Positions 1 to 7,354 of a stretch of 64,000 nucleotides of DNA are shown here, in pieces. Under the pieces are notes generated by a model. It ran no database searches. It had not been told where the DNA came from and saw nothing but the letters and a program-made list of their open reading frames with translations. Origin of the DNA: Micromonospora chersina (GTDB lineage Bacteria; Actinomycetota; Actinomycetes; Mycobacteriales; Micromonosporaceae); contig NZ_FMIB01000002.1 in the NCBI RefSeq assembly GCF_900091475.1, positions 1,054,001 through 1,118,000 on the forward strand, written 5' to 3'. Numbering within the stretch: the stretch's first letter is position 1; each line of letters begins with the position of its first letter. The position numbers and the translations under genes are program-made.

Positions 1-554
1 ACCGCGGCTAGCGTGAGCAGGGCTCCGCGCCAGCCGAGCTGCGCGACGAGCAGGCCGGTGAGGGGCATGAAGATGGTGCTGGCGAATCCGGCGACGACGG
101 TGACCGCGAGCAGGGCGGTGGGGCGCCGGTCGGGGATGAACCAGGAGACGATGACGGCGAAGGCGGGTTCGTAGAGGACCATTGCGCCGGAGATGCCGAT
201 GCCGATCATGACGGCGTAGAGCTGTCCGATGGTGTGGACCTGGGACCAGGCGATCAGGAGCGCGGTGGCGGTGATCGAGCCGGCGGTCATGAGGGCTCGT
301 CCGCCGTGCCGGTCGAGCCACCTGCCGACCGGGATGGCCATCAGCGCGCCGGCGAGGACGCTGGCGGTGAGCGCGCCGGTGACGGCGGTGGTGGAGGCGT
401 CGAGGCTGGCGGCCATGGGGCCGAGGAGGACGGCGAATGCGTAGTAGAGGGTGCCGTAGCCGATGGTGGAGGTGATGGCGAGGGCGGCGACGATGCGCCA
501 CCCGTGGCGCCCGCCGACCGTGGGGTCGGCGGGCGCCGTCGTGGTGGTGGTCAT
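1..554 (-). CDS. MFS transporter, C-terminus cut by window edge
   Basis: This frame runs leftward off the window, so only the first 184 or so residues are visible. They form repeated hydrophobic helices typical of a 12-helix major facilitator, including a GRWLDRHGGR-type loop between helices 2 and 3 (the MFS loop signature). The ATG shares one base with the stop of the flavoprotein upstream (TGATG), so the two are translationally coupled. Membership of the arsenic operon suggests export of an arsenical or of a product of the neighbouring enzymes. The substrate is inferred only; this could be an organoarsenical pump or an unrelated exporter. Confidence 0.8.
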   Translation of the reverse strand, partial: MTTTTTAPADPTVGGRHGWRIVAALAITSTIGYGTLYYAFAVLLGPMAASLDASTTAVTGALTASVLAGALMAIPVGRWLDRHGGRALMTAGSITATALLIAWSQVHTIGQLYAVMIGIGISGAMVLYEPAFAVIVSWFIPDRRPTALLAVTVVAGFASTIFMPLTGLLVAQLGWRGALLTLAA

Positions 555-1969
555 CAGCTGGAGCAGCAGCCGCCGGTCTGGCCGCTGGTCGGGGTGTCGA
601 GGCTGATCAGGGTGAGCGGTGCGGAGAGCAGGCCGCCGGAGATCCCGGTGGCGAGCCCTTGTGCGGCCGGCTGGGCTGCACGGGTGGGGCCGCAGCAGCT
701 GTCGGTTCCGGTGGAGTCGGCGGGGTTGCTGTTGCAGACGCCGGTTTCGGGCAGGTCGAGCTGGACGTCGCGGGCGGCGTCCCAGTCGCCGGCGAGGGCG
801 GCGACGACGGAGCGGACCTGCTCGTAGCCGGTGGCCATGAGGAAGGTGGGCGCGCGGCCGTAGCTCTTCATGCCGACGGCGTAGTAGCCGACCTCGGGGT
901 GTGCGAGTTCGTCGGCGCCGTGCGGTGGGACGGTGCCGCAGGAGTGCTCGTTCGGGTCGATCAGCGGGGCGAGGGCGCGGGTGGCGCCCATGATCGGGTC
1001 GAGGTCCAGGCGCAGCTCGGCGGCGATGGAGTGGTCGGGGCGGAAGCCGGTGGCGGCGACGATGCGGTCCACGGTGATGGACTCGTCGGTGCCGTCGGCG
1101 TGGCGGACGACCACGGCGACGCGGCCGTCGGTCGGGGTGAGCGCGTGGACGGAGAAGCCGGTGAGCAGCCGGATGCGGCCGGCGTCCACGTGGTCGCGCA
1201 GACGGGAGCCGAGCGCGCCGCGGGCGGGCAGGGCGTCGGCGTCGCCACCGCCGTAGGTGCGGGCCGGGGACGCGGAGCGGATCGCCCAGGTCACCTCGGT
1301 GTCGGGCTCGGCGGCGGCCAGCTCGGCCAGGGAGAGCAGGGTGTTCGCGGCGGAGTGGCCGGCGCCGACGACAAGGGTGTGTCGGCCGGCGAAGCGGTGC
1401 CGGTCGGTGCCGAGCACGTCGGGCAGGGCGTGCTCGAGGAACGCTACCGCGTCCTTCTCGCCGCGGGCGGGCAGGCCGGAGGCGCCGAGGACGTTGGGGG
1501 TGCCCCAGGTGCCGGAGGCGTCGATGACCGCGCGGGCCAGCAACTCGTCGCCGTCGGCGAGGCGGATCAGGAACGGCGTCTGCTCGCGGCCGGCGGTACG
1601 CAGCCGGTCCAGGCCGAGTCGGCTGATCGCCTCCACCCGCGCGCCGTAGCGCAGGTGCGGCTTGAGCTGCGGCAGCTCCGCCAGGGGCTGGAGGTAGTCC
1701 GCGACCAGGTCCGCGCCGGTGGGCAGCGCGTCCTCGGCCGGGGAGACCCAACCGGCGTCGTCGAGCAGTCGGCGGGCGGCCGGGTCGACGTTGTAGCGCC
1801 ACGGGGAGAACACCCGCACGTGCCCCCACTGCCGCACCGCCGCGCCGGCGGTGTCGCCGGCCTCCAGGACAAGGAAGGGCAGGCCACGCTCGTGCAGGTG
1901 GGCGGCGGCGGCCAGGCCCACCGGGCCCGCGCCGATCACCACGACGGGCAGTTCGTCCAGGACAGTCAT
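554..1969 (-). CDS. ArsO-like FAD/NAD(P)-dependent flavoprotein with Cys-Cys tail
   Basis: A 471-residue flavoprotein with two dinucleotide-binding folds: GAGPVG at residues 13-18 for FAD and VVGAGHSAAN near 200-208 for NADPH. It resembles the flavin monooxygenases found in actinobacterial arsenic islands (ArsO group). The C-terminus is unusual: after about residue 412 come a single Cys, a CCG at 425-427 and a final GGCCSS, much like the separate Cys-Cys peptide encoded at 4121-4369. Vicinal cysteines are good As(III) ligands, so the tail may deliver or sense arsenite; that role is inferred. A GGGAG ribosome site precedes the ATG, and an ArsR-type dyad lies just upstream. The next gene, the MFS pump, overlaps its stop. 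Confidence 0.8.
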   Translation of the reverse strand: MTVLDELPVVVIGAGPVGLAAAAHLHERGLPFLVLEAGDTAGAAVRQWGHVRVFSPWRYNVDPAARRLLDDAGWVSPAEDALPTGADLVADYLQPLAELPQLKPHLRYGARVEAISRLGLDRLRTAGREQTPFLIRLADGDELLARAVIDASGTWGTPNVLGASGLPARGEKDAVAFLEHALPDVLGTDRHRFAGRHTLVVGAGHSAANTLLSLAELAAAEPDTEVTWAIRSASPARTYGGGDADALPARGALGSRLRDHVDAGRIRLLTGFSVHALTPTDGRVAVVVRHADGTDESITVDRIVAATGFRPDHSIAAELRLDLDPIMGATRALAPLIDPNEHSCGTVPPHGADELAHPEVGYYAVGMKSYGRAPTFLMATGYEQVRSVVAALAGDWDAARDVQLDLPETGVCNSNPADSTGTDSCCGPTRAAQPAAQGLATGISGGLLSAPLTLISLDTPTSGQTGGCCSS

Positions 1970-1985
1970 CGGAAACTCCCTTGTG

Positions 1986-2004
1986 TTGAAAATTGTCGAA
2001 TCAA
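1986..2004. promoter_or_regulatory. Probable ArsR operator, TTGA-N11-TCAA
   Basis: An inverted repeat TTGA (1986-1989) and TCAA (2001-2004) separated by 11 bases lies in the short gap between arsN1 and the flavoprotein gene. The same spaced dyad occurs at 4595-4613 in front of another arsR. ArsR/SmtB repressors bind dyads of this size. It implies that the flavoprotein-MFS pair has its own arsenite-responsive promoter in addition to any readthrough. Confidence 0.5.
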
Positions 2005-2044
2005 GAAGGCGCAGCGGTGCTGTGGCGGGCGGAACTGAACGGGT

Positions 2045-2542
2045 TCAGGTGATGACGGGGCTACGCCGCTCGAGGAGAACGACATCGCGCCACCGGCCGT
2101 GGTGCCGGCCGACCCTTTCGCGGGTGCCGATGACGCGGAACCCGGCCCGCTGGTGCAGGGCGAGGCTGGCGGCGTTCTCCGGGAACACGCCGGACTGGAT
2201 GGTCCAGATGCCGGCGGCCTCGGTGGAGGCGATCAGCGCGTCCAGCAGCAGCCGGGCCACGCCACGACCTTGGGCGGCGGGGTCGACGTAGATGGAGTGC
2301 TCGACCACCCCGGCGTAGACCGCCCGGGTCGACGTCGGTGACACCGCCACCCACCCGAGGATGTTGTCGTCCGCGTCGACGGCCACGAGGCGGTGATCAG
2401 GCAGCTTGCCCGAGTCGAATGCGGTCCAGGTCGGTGCGGTGGTTTCGAAGCTGGCGTCGCCGCCGTCGAGGCCGGCCTGGTAGATGGCGAGGACACGATC
2501 GGCGTCGTCCGGGGTCATCGGGCGGACGGTGGTGTCGGCCAT
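2045..2542 (-). CDS. arsN1: GNAT acetyltransferase, ArsN1-like (PAT family)
   Basis: A 165-residue GNAT acetyltransferase. The order of motifs (FETTAPTW near residue 33, an HSIYVDP strand, the acetyl-CoA loop QGRGVA near 93-98, then PENAASLALHQRAGF) matches the phosphinothricin acetyltransferase family. Members in arsenic islands are ArsN1, which N-acetylate the arsenical antibiotic arsinothricin; that activity is family knowledge plus context, not shown here. The ATG shares a base with the stop of the upstream arsR (TGATG), so the two are co-translated. A simple phosphinothricin acetyltransferase remains possible. Confidence 0.75.
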   Translation of the reverse strand: MADTTVRPMTPDDADRVLAIYQAGLDGGDASFETTAPTWTAFDSGKLPDHRLVAVDADDNILGWVAVSPTSTRAVYAGVVEHSIYVDPAAQGRGVARLLLDALIASTEAAGIWTIQSGVFPENAASLALHQRAGFRVIGTRERVGRHHGRWRDVVLLERRSPVIT

Positions 2543-2871
2543 CAGCAGGCTCCCTTCGGGGTGGGGGCCGGGCGGCCCATGACGACGTCAGCGGCGGAGG
2601 GGAAGCAGCCGACGCAGGCGTCGTTGATGCGGTAGTGACGGGCGGTGCCGACCGGCTCGACGAGCACGAACCGCACCTCGGTCAGGATCTTCAGGTGTTG
2701 GGAGACGGTGGACTGGGCCAAGCCGACGGCGCTGACGATCTCCCCCACGCTCATCGGCCGGGCGTGCCGGGCGAGGTACTCGACGATCTGCACCCGGGTC
2801 GGGTCCGCCAGGGCCCGGAACCACGAGGCGTAGGTCTGCGCGGTGCCCCGGTCGAGGAGGTCGCCCACCAT
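2542..2871 (-). CDS. arsR: ArsR-family metalloregulator
   Basis: A winged-helix repressor of about 109 residues with the ArsR signature FRALADPTRVQIVEYL and recognition helix around STVSQHLKILTE. Cysteines lie near the C-terminus (CVGC and a final Cys) and could form the As(III) site, as in ArsR proteins that sense through C-terminal thiols. Two possible starts, ATG 2871 and GTG 2868, sit right behind a GAGGGAG ribosome site; GTG 2868 has the better spacing. It is co-transcribed with the M28 peptidase upstream (8-base gap) and overlaps arsN1 downstream. Confidence 0.88.
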   Translation of the reverse strand: MVGDLLDRGTAQTYASWFRALADPTRVQIVEYLARHARPMSVGEIVSAVGLAQSTVSQHLKILTEVRFVLVEPVGTARHYRINDACVGCFPSAADVVMGRPAPTPKGAC

Positions 2872-2879
2872 CACTCCCT

Positions 2880-4124
2880 CTATCGTTTATCGCCGATTGG
2901 CGATGAAAGTGTAGCGGGTGCCGCTGCCGCGAGGTGAGCGGTCGCGACAACGAGACGGGCGATGGCGTCGAGAGTGGCGGGGTCGACCTTGTCGGGGGTG
3001 TCAGCGGGGCTGTGGTAGCCGCCCATGCCGGCACCGATGCCCACAGCGGCGAAACCGGCGCCGCCGTAGCGGCGGTTGTCTGATGCCACCGGACCTGCGG
3101 TCAGGGGGATACCGGTGTGGCGCCCGGCCTGGTCGAGCAGGGCGAGGAGACGGTGGGCAGAGCCGCCGGCCTCCACCGCGGCCGCCCCCTCCAGGCGGCC
3201 GGCGCCGTCGACGTTGATGACCATCGGCGCGGCACCCGCGGCGCGGAGTTGACCGGCGTGGTGGGCGGAGCCGAGAGCGCCGACCTCCTCCCCGTCGAGC
3301 AGCGCGACGGACAGTCCGGCGCCGTTCGGCAGCGCGGTGGCGAGAATGCGGGCGGCTTCGAGGACCACGGCGACGCCGGTGGCGTTGTCCGAGGCGCCGG
3401 GCAGGCGAAGCCCGGGGTGGTCGCCGACACCGTCGTAGTGCGCGGTCAGCAGCAGGTCGGCGCCAGCGGGGACAGGCTGCCGGAGGCAGGCGTGGATGTT
3501 GGCGCCGGTGACGTCGTCGCGGCGCAGCGGCGTCGCGCCAGCCAGCCAACCGTCCCCCGCGGTCGCGGCGGTGAGCACGGCGTGGTGGGTGTCCGGGTCG
3601 AGCGTCAGCACGGGCAGCGGCCCCGGGTCCGGGCCGGCGAGCATGGTGAACTGCCAACCCTCGGCGTCAACCGGGCGGCGGACCAGCAACCCGGCAGCAC
3701 CGCGGGTGTCGCGGTAGGCGTCGAACAGGCTCATGTCGGCCGGCACGACCAGCCACCGCCCCGCCGGGTGGTCCTTGCCGGCGACGCCGAGGGCGCCGCG
3801 TCGGATGTCCGGCGTGTCGGCGGAGGCCGGGTGGATCGCGACCTGTCGCCCGAACGCCAGCTCCATGGTGCCGTTCCGATCGCCCCAGGTGACTGTCGGC
3901 GCCTCATACACCTGCGGCACGGCGCGGACCGGGAACTCCTCGGTGCGCACGCCAGCGCCGAGGGCGGTGAGCTGGTCGACGAGCCAGGCGCGGGCCGCCG
4001 CCCCGCCCCGCGAGCCGACCCGTCGCCCGGCTAGCGGGTCGGAGGCGAGGACGGCGATGGTGGCGACCATCCGGTCGGCGCTGACCTGCTCGAGCAGGTC
4101 CGCGAGGTTGCTTGAGCCGGTCAT
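2880..4124 (-). CDS. M28-family zinc aminopeptidase-like protein
   Basis: A 414-residue metallopeptidase of the M28 type. The expected dinuclear zinc residues are visible in order: His in TAHYDG, Asp in GASDNATG, the Glu pair in DGEEVG, Asp in INVDGAG and His in GGYHSPADT. No signal peptide is seen, so it is probably cytoplasmic. It starts inside the stop of the Cys-Cys peptide gene (ATGA overlap) and precedes arsR by 8 bases. Being coupled to a Cys-rich peptide suggests that it trims or recycles that peptide, or hydrolyses thiol-peptide arsenic conjugates. Both roles are inference; M28 enzymes are otherwise general aminopeptidases. Confidence 0.85.
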   Translation of the reverse strand: MTGSSNLADLLEQVSADRMVATIAVLASDPLAGRRVGSRGGAAARAWLVDQLTALGAGVRTEEFPVRAVPQVYEAPTVTWGDRNGTMELAFGRQVAIHPASADTPDIRRGALGVAGKDHPAGRWLVVPADMSLFDAYRDTRGAAGLLVRRPVDAEGWQFTMLAGPDPGPLPVLTLDPDTHHAVLTAATAGDGWLAGATPLRRDDVTGANIHACLRQPVPAGADLLLTAHYDGVGDHPGLRLPGASDNATGVAVVLEAARILATALPNGAGLSVALLDGEEVGALGSAHHAGQLRAAGAAPMVINVDGAGRLEGAAAVEAGGSAHRLLALLDQAGRHTGIPLTAGPVASDNRRYGGAGFAAVGIGAGMGGYHSPADTPDKVDPATLDAIARLVVATAHLAAAAPATLSSPIGDKR

Positions 4125-4369
4125 GAGCAGCAGCCCTGTCCGGCGGCGACGGCGTCGGCCTTCGCCTCGGCGCCACAGCAGGAGTCAGCCGCCCCGGCGG
4201 CCTGGCGGGTACCGCAGCACGGGTCACCGCTGGCGGTTGCGCCGGCCGGCGGGAGCATGCCGCCGACGGCCTGTGCCGGGCTGCCGCAGCAGGCGCCGGA
4301 GCCGGTGATCTGCAGGGCCGCGGCGGGGTCGCCGGCGAAACCGCCGGCGGTGGAGGTGTTCTCGCTCAT
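4121..4369 (-). CDS. Small Cys-Cys repeat peptide of the arsenic operon
   Basis: An 82-residue hydrophilic Ala/Gly-rich peptide carrying four vicinal cysteine pairs at residues 27-28, 51-52, 64-65 and 80-81, three of them followed by Gly and the last ending the protein as CCS. ATG 4369 is chosen because GAGGAG lies about 10 bases upstream; the in-frame ATG at 4378 abuts that ribosome site. Its stop overlaps the M28 peptidase start by four bases. Paired thiols could bind trivalent arsenic or antimony, like the Cys pairs of ArsD, or be modified as in a ribosomal peptide. No recognised domain. Similar CC motifs end the flavoprotein at 554-1969. Confidence 0.7.
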   Translation of the reverse strand: MSENTSTAGGFAGDPAAALQITGSGACCGSPAQAVGGMLPPAGATASGDPCCGTRQAAGAADSCCGAEAKADAVAAGQGCCS

Positions 4370-4382
4370 GTCGGTCATCTCC

Positions 4383-4532
4383 TCAACGGGGGCTGATCAG
4401 CGTGTAGGCACTGGTGCGGGCGCGGTCGAGACGGCGCTCGGCGCGCTGGGCGGCGGTGGACACCTGGGCACAGGAGTCGCAGAACCGGACACCAGGCAGC
4501 GGTGTGCGCGAGCGGCGGGGGAAGCCGAACAT
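4383..4532 (-). CDS. CxxC miniprotein (49 aa) heading the arsenic operon
   Basis: A 49-residue basic protein beginning MFGFPRR, with an FCDSC motif (Cys 18 and 21) that could coordinate a metal, followed by an Arg/Ala-rich helix. Codon use is strongly GC-biased at third positions, and the frame ends 13 bases before the Cys-Cys peptide start, so it looks like the first gene of this operon. It is too short for domain assignment. I have an impression of similar short proteins in other actinomycetes but cannot verify it. Two cysteines alone would not make a full zinc site unless it dimerises. Confidence 0.6.
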   Translation of the reverse strand: MFGFPRRSRTPLPGVRFCDSCAQVSTAAQRAERRLDRARTSAYTLISPR

Positions 4533-4577
4533 GGCGGTGCCTCTTTTCCTCAAGGACGCCTGTCTCGACGTCCGTCG

Positions 4578-4614
4578 AATCAGAGAGTTGCACGTTGATT
4601 AGAGAGATGTCAAC
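4578..4614. promoter_or_regulatory. Divergent promoter/operator region of arsR and the CC-peptide operon
   Basis: The 90-base gap between the CxxC miniprotein (leftward) and arsR (rightward) contains two overlapping dyads: AATCA (4578-4582) with TGATT (4596-4600), and GTTGA (4594-4598) with TCAAC (4610-4614), the latter spaced by 11 bases as at 1986-2004. This is the expected layout for an ArsR repressor controlling both its own gene and the divergent resistance operon. Confidence 0.55.
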
Positions 4615-4622
4615 CTAGAGGT

Positions 4623-5006
4623 ATGTCGAAGCAACAGGCGCCGCTCGCCCTCATCGACCTCAACGCCGACGCGCCGTGCTGTCCCCCGCTGGCGCAGAGC
4701 CAGGTTCCCGCCGAGACGGCCGCGGTGCTCGCGCCCGCGTTCAAGGCCCTCGGCGACCCGGTGCGGCTGCGGCTGATGTCGATGATCGCCTCCGCCGAGG
4801 ACGGGGAGGCGTGCGTGTGCGACTTGACGCCGGCGTTCGACCTGACCGGGCCGACGATCTCGCACCACCTCAAGACGCTGCGCGAGGCAGGCCTGGTCGA
4901 CGCCGAACGGCGCGGCACCTGGGTCTACTACCGGGCTCGACCGCAGATCCTGCGCCAGCTCGCCGCGCTGCTGTCGATCGAGCCGGCAGCCGCGGCCAAG
5001 GCCTGA
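4623..5006 (+). CDS. arsR: ArsR-family arsenite-responsive repressor with CxC metal motif
   Basis: A 127-residue ArsR/SmtB winged helix. It has FKALGDPVRLRLMSMI in the first helices, the metal-binding ACVCDL motif typical of As(III)-sensing ArsR (about residues 61-66), and the DNA-reading helix around GPTISHHLKTLREAGL. An extra CC pair sits near residue 19. It is divergent from the CC-peptide/M28 operon across an operator-like gap, so it most likely represses both directions and is released by arsenite. Confidence 0.92.
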   Translation: MSKQQAPLALIDLNADAPCCPPLAQSQVPAETAAVLAPAFKALGDPVRLRLMSMIASAEDGEACVCDLTPAFDLTGPTISHHLKTLREAGLVDAERRGTWVYYRARPQILRQLAALLSIEPAAAAKA

Positions 5007-5025
5007 CCTCGCTCCCCCATCGCCG

Positions 5026-6183
5026 TCATCCGCCCGCACCGTCCCTGGCTCGATCGGGGGGCACGGGCGGCGTCAAACGCTTCGCACCGGAGGCCGTGGG
5101 GCGTGCCTGACGGGAGAGGCGCGGACGCCGGTCCACGCGTGCGGCGAGGGCTGCCATGACGTGCGCGGCGTCGCGTCCGACGCCGCGCAGGGTGTTCGAG
5201 GCGAAGGATCGCTGGAATTCCAGCCCCAGGTAGACCAGGCCGGGATGGGTGGTGGAAATGCCGCTCGCCTGCCGCGGTACGCCCTGGTTCAGTGCGCCGA
5301 GTGGGGCGAGGTAGTCGAGGTTCGGGCGGTAGCCGGTGGCGAAGATGACGGCGTCGACGGCTTCCGCGGTGCCGTCGCTCCAGACGACACCGTCGGCGGT
5401 GAAGCGGGTGAACATCTCCCGCCGGGGAAGCTCGCCTGAGGTGATGGCGTCGTGGTAGCGGCCGGTGTCCAGCACGGCGGCGTGCCGGATGAGCCGGGTG
5501 ATGACCGGGCGCGGAAGGCGGTCGGCGCCGGTGACGCGCAGCCAGTGGTGCAGGTCCCGACCGCGGATGCGCTGCGGCAGGAACCGGACCGGTTCGCGGG
5601 TCGCCAGCGTCACCCGGGCACGCCCGGTGAGTTCGTAGGCGACCTGGACAGCGGAGTTGCCGGCCCCCACGACCACGACCCGCTTGCCGTCATATGCCTC
5701 GGGTCGGCGGTATTGGGCGACGTGGCGCAGATCGCCGGTGTACTCGCTCTGCCCTTCCAGGGTTGGCAGGTACGGGTTGCCGAAGGAGCCGGTAGCGGCG
5801 ACGACTCCGACGGCGGGCAGTTCGTCGCCGGTGTCGGTTTCGACGAGGTATCCGCCGCTGCGACCGGGACGTACGGCGATGACTCGGGTGCAGGTGCGGA
5901 TCTCGGCGTCCAGGGCTTCGGCGTAGCGGCGGAGGTAGTCGACCACCTCGTCGCGGTGGGGGTAACGGTCCGGGTCGCCGTCGAAGGGCATGCCGGGCAG
6001 GGTGCTGTAGCGGGCGGGCGAGAACAGCGTGAGGCTGTCGTAGTAGTCAGGCCAGGAGCCCACTGGTTCGGCGCCGGAGTGCAGGACCACGGGTCGCAGG
6101 CCAGCGTCCAGGGTGGCGCGGGCGGCGGCGAGGCCGGACTGCCCGCCGCCGACGATGATCACGGGATTGGCTTGATCGTTCAC
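5026..6183 (-). CDS. arsO: ArsO-like flavin-dependent monooxygenase
   Basis: A 385-residue flavoprotein with GGGQSG (about 12-17) for FAD, the VVVVGAGNSAVQ NADPH fold near 170, a LTLFSPARYSTLPG segment and ATGYRPNLDYL near the C-terminus. These are hallmarks of the ArsO / small flavin-monooxygenase group of arsenic islands. The start is GTG 6183, next to a long dyad shared with the divergent arsR at 6246. The C-terminal 30 residues are basic and proline-rich and probably disordered. The exact substrate of ArsO proteins is unsettled; action on arsenicals is inferred from context. Confidence 0.82.
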   Translation of the reverse strand: MNDQANPVIIVGGGQSGLAAARATLDAGLRPVVLHSGAEPVGSWPDYYDSLTLFSPARYSTLPGMPFDGDPDRYPHRDEVVDYLRRYAEALDAEIRTCTRVIAVRPGRSGGYLVETDTGDELPAVGVVAATGSFGNPYLPTLEGQSEYTGDLRHVAQYRRPEAYDGKRVVVVGAGNSAVQVAYELTGRARVTLATREPVRFLPQRIRGRDLHHWLRVTGADRLPRPVITRLIRHAAVLDTGRYHDAITSGELPRREMFTRFTADGVVWSDGTAEAVDAVIFATGYRPNLDYLAPLGALNQGVPRQASGISTTHPGLVYLGLEFQRSFASNTLRGVGRDAAHVMAALAARVDRRPRLSRQARPTASGAKRLTPPVPPDRARDGAGG

Positions 6184-6189
6184 ACCACG

Positions 6190-6223
6190 ATCATATCGTC
6201 GTTTTGTTGAATGACAATATGAT
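6190..6223. promoter_or_regulatory. 34-base dyad operator between arsO and arsR
   Basis: ATCATAT (6190-6196) is mirrored by ATATGAT (6217-6223), and inside them GTC (6198-6200) pairs with GAC (6213-6215), giving a long interrupted palindrome centred at 6206/6207. It occupies the AT-rich gap between the divergent arsO-like gene and arsR, the expected site for ArsR autoregulation. Confidence 0.6.
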
Positions 6224-6245
6224 GATGGCGAGGGAAGGTGTGACC

Positions 6246-6578
6246 ATGAGTCAGACCGCCGACGACCAGCCGGCCGGGCCGCAGAGCGCCGCTTCGGGCC
6301 TCGCGCCGCAGACGCAGGAGTTCCTCAAGGCCCTCGGCAGCCCTACCCGGCAGCGGATCATGATGCTGTTCGCCCGCGGCGCAGAGATGTCCGTGGGCGA
6401 GGTGGCCGAGCGGGCCGGCATCAGCCAGGCCACGGCGTCGCAGCAGCTGACGCTGCTGCGACGCGGCGGCGTGGTCACCTCGCGGCGAGACGGCAAGACG
6501 GTGTTCTACCGAGCCGACCGGGACGGCGCCGTCGCTGCCCTGACGGATCTGCAGTCCTACCTGGCGACCTGCTGCTGA
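6246..6578 (+). CDS. arsR: ArsR-family regulator
   Basis: A 110-residue winged-helix regulator: FLKALGSPTRQRIMMLF, then SQATASQQLTLLRRGG as the recognition helix and a wing with RRDGKTVFYRAD. It ends in CC, again a vicinal thiol pair. ATG 6246 is preferred over upstream TTG/ATG codons because AGGGAAGG lies about 8 bases ahead and because the upstream codons fall inside the operator dyad. Divergent from the ArsO-like gene at 5026-6183. Confidence 0.87.
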   Translation: MSQTADDQPAGPQSAASGLAPQTQEFLKALGSPTRQRIMMLFARGAEMSVGEVAERAGISQATASQQLTLLRRGGVVTSRRDGKTVFYRADRDGAVAALTDLQSYLATCC

Positions 6579-6647
6579 TCAGCCGGCACCAACACCTGCC
6601 CCGGTGAGATCCGGGCCTTCACGAGGTCGGCTTGACTCGGCAAAGTT

Positions 6648-6680
6648 GCTCAGCGATAGTTGACTCAATGAACGCTGAGC
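6648..6680. promoter_or_regulatory. Dyad overlapping the start codon of the arsR-arsC fusion
   Basis: GCTCAGCG (6648-6655) and CGCTGAGC (6673-6680) are perfect inverted arms, and between them TTGA-C-TCAA forms a second concentric palindrome (6660-6668). The initiation ATG (6668) sits inside it. Bound regulator, or an RNA hairpin, would hide the ribosome start. Autoregulation by the fusion's own DNA-binding domain is a reasonable inference. Confidence 0.5.
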
Positions 6681-7354
6681 CTTCTTCCCTCGACGGGCGA
6701 GCCCGCATCCATGCCGCCCTGGGTGACCCGGCGCGCCTGGCGATCGTGGACGCGCTCACCTTGGGCGACGCCTCGCCTGGGGAGATCGCACAGACGCTCG
6801 GCATGCCGACGAACCTGGTCGCCCACCACGTCAAGGTCCTCACCGACGCCGGCCTGGTCATCAAGGGCCGCTCCGAGGGCGACCGGCGCCGCACCTACCT
6901 TCGCCTGCGCCCGGAGACGCTGGCCGCTCTCGCCACCCCGCGGCTGGGCGGCGTGGGCCGGGTGGTGTTCGTGTGTACCCACAACTCGGCCCGCTCGCAG
7001 CTGGCCGCCGCGCTGTGGAAGCAGCGCGCCCACGGCGATGTCGCCTCCGCCGGCACGAAGCCCGCCAGGCGGGTGCACCCGCGGGCGGTGGCCGTGGCCC
7101 ACCGCCACGACCTCGACCTCGACCCGACCGGCACCGCCCACGTCGCCGATGTCGTCCGTCGCGACGACCTGGTAATCGCCGTCTGTGACAACGCCCATGA
7201 GGAACTGACCGGCCCGCTGCGCCCCCGCCTGCACTGGTCGGTCCCGGACCCGGTGCGCGTGGACACCGACGAGGCGTTCGAGGCCGCCTACGCCGACCTG
7301 GCCGACCGCGTCGACCGGCTCGCGCCCGCCATCCGGCCCGGAGGTCTCCGATGA
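6668..7354 (+). CDS. ArsR-ArsC fusion: winged-helix domain plus LMW-phosphatase-type arsenate reductase
   Basis: A 228-residue two-domain protein. Residues 10-90 are an ArsR-like winged helix (IHAALGDPARLAIVDAL, then VAHHVKVLTDAG). From about 98 follows a low-molecular-weight tyrosine-phosphatase fold with the P-loop CTHNSAR, Cys103 and Arg109 as the CX5R catalytic pair, then an SAGTKPARRVHPRAV segment. Arsenate reductases of this type reduce As(V) to As(III) with thioredoxin or mycothiol. ATG 6668 is chosen because the alignable domain starts there. The stop overlaps the next gene by four bases. Fusing sensor and enzyme is an uncommon but known arrangement in actinomycetes. Confidence 0.82.
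   Translation: MNAEPSSLDGRARIHAALGDPARLAIVDALTLGDASPGEIAQTLGMPTNLVAHHVKVLTDAGLVIKGRSEGDRRRTYLRLRPETLAALATPRLGGVGRVVFVCTHNSARSQLAAALWKQRAHGDVASAGTKPARRVHPRAVAVAHRHDLDLDPTGTAHVADVVRRDDLVIAVCDNAHEELTGPLRPRLHWSVPDPVRVDTDEAFEAAYADLADRVDRLAPAIRPGGLR

Noticed and set aside
659..2038. Long plus-strand open frame (459 codons) opposite the flavoprotein
   Set aside because: Gly/Val/Ala-rich text without motifs; it is the antisense image of a real GC-biased gene.
3117..4034. Plus-strand frame opposite the M28 peptidase
   Set aside because: No domain features, while the minus strand carries all zinc-site motifs of M28.
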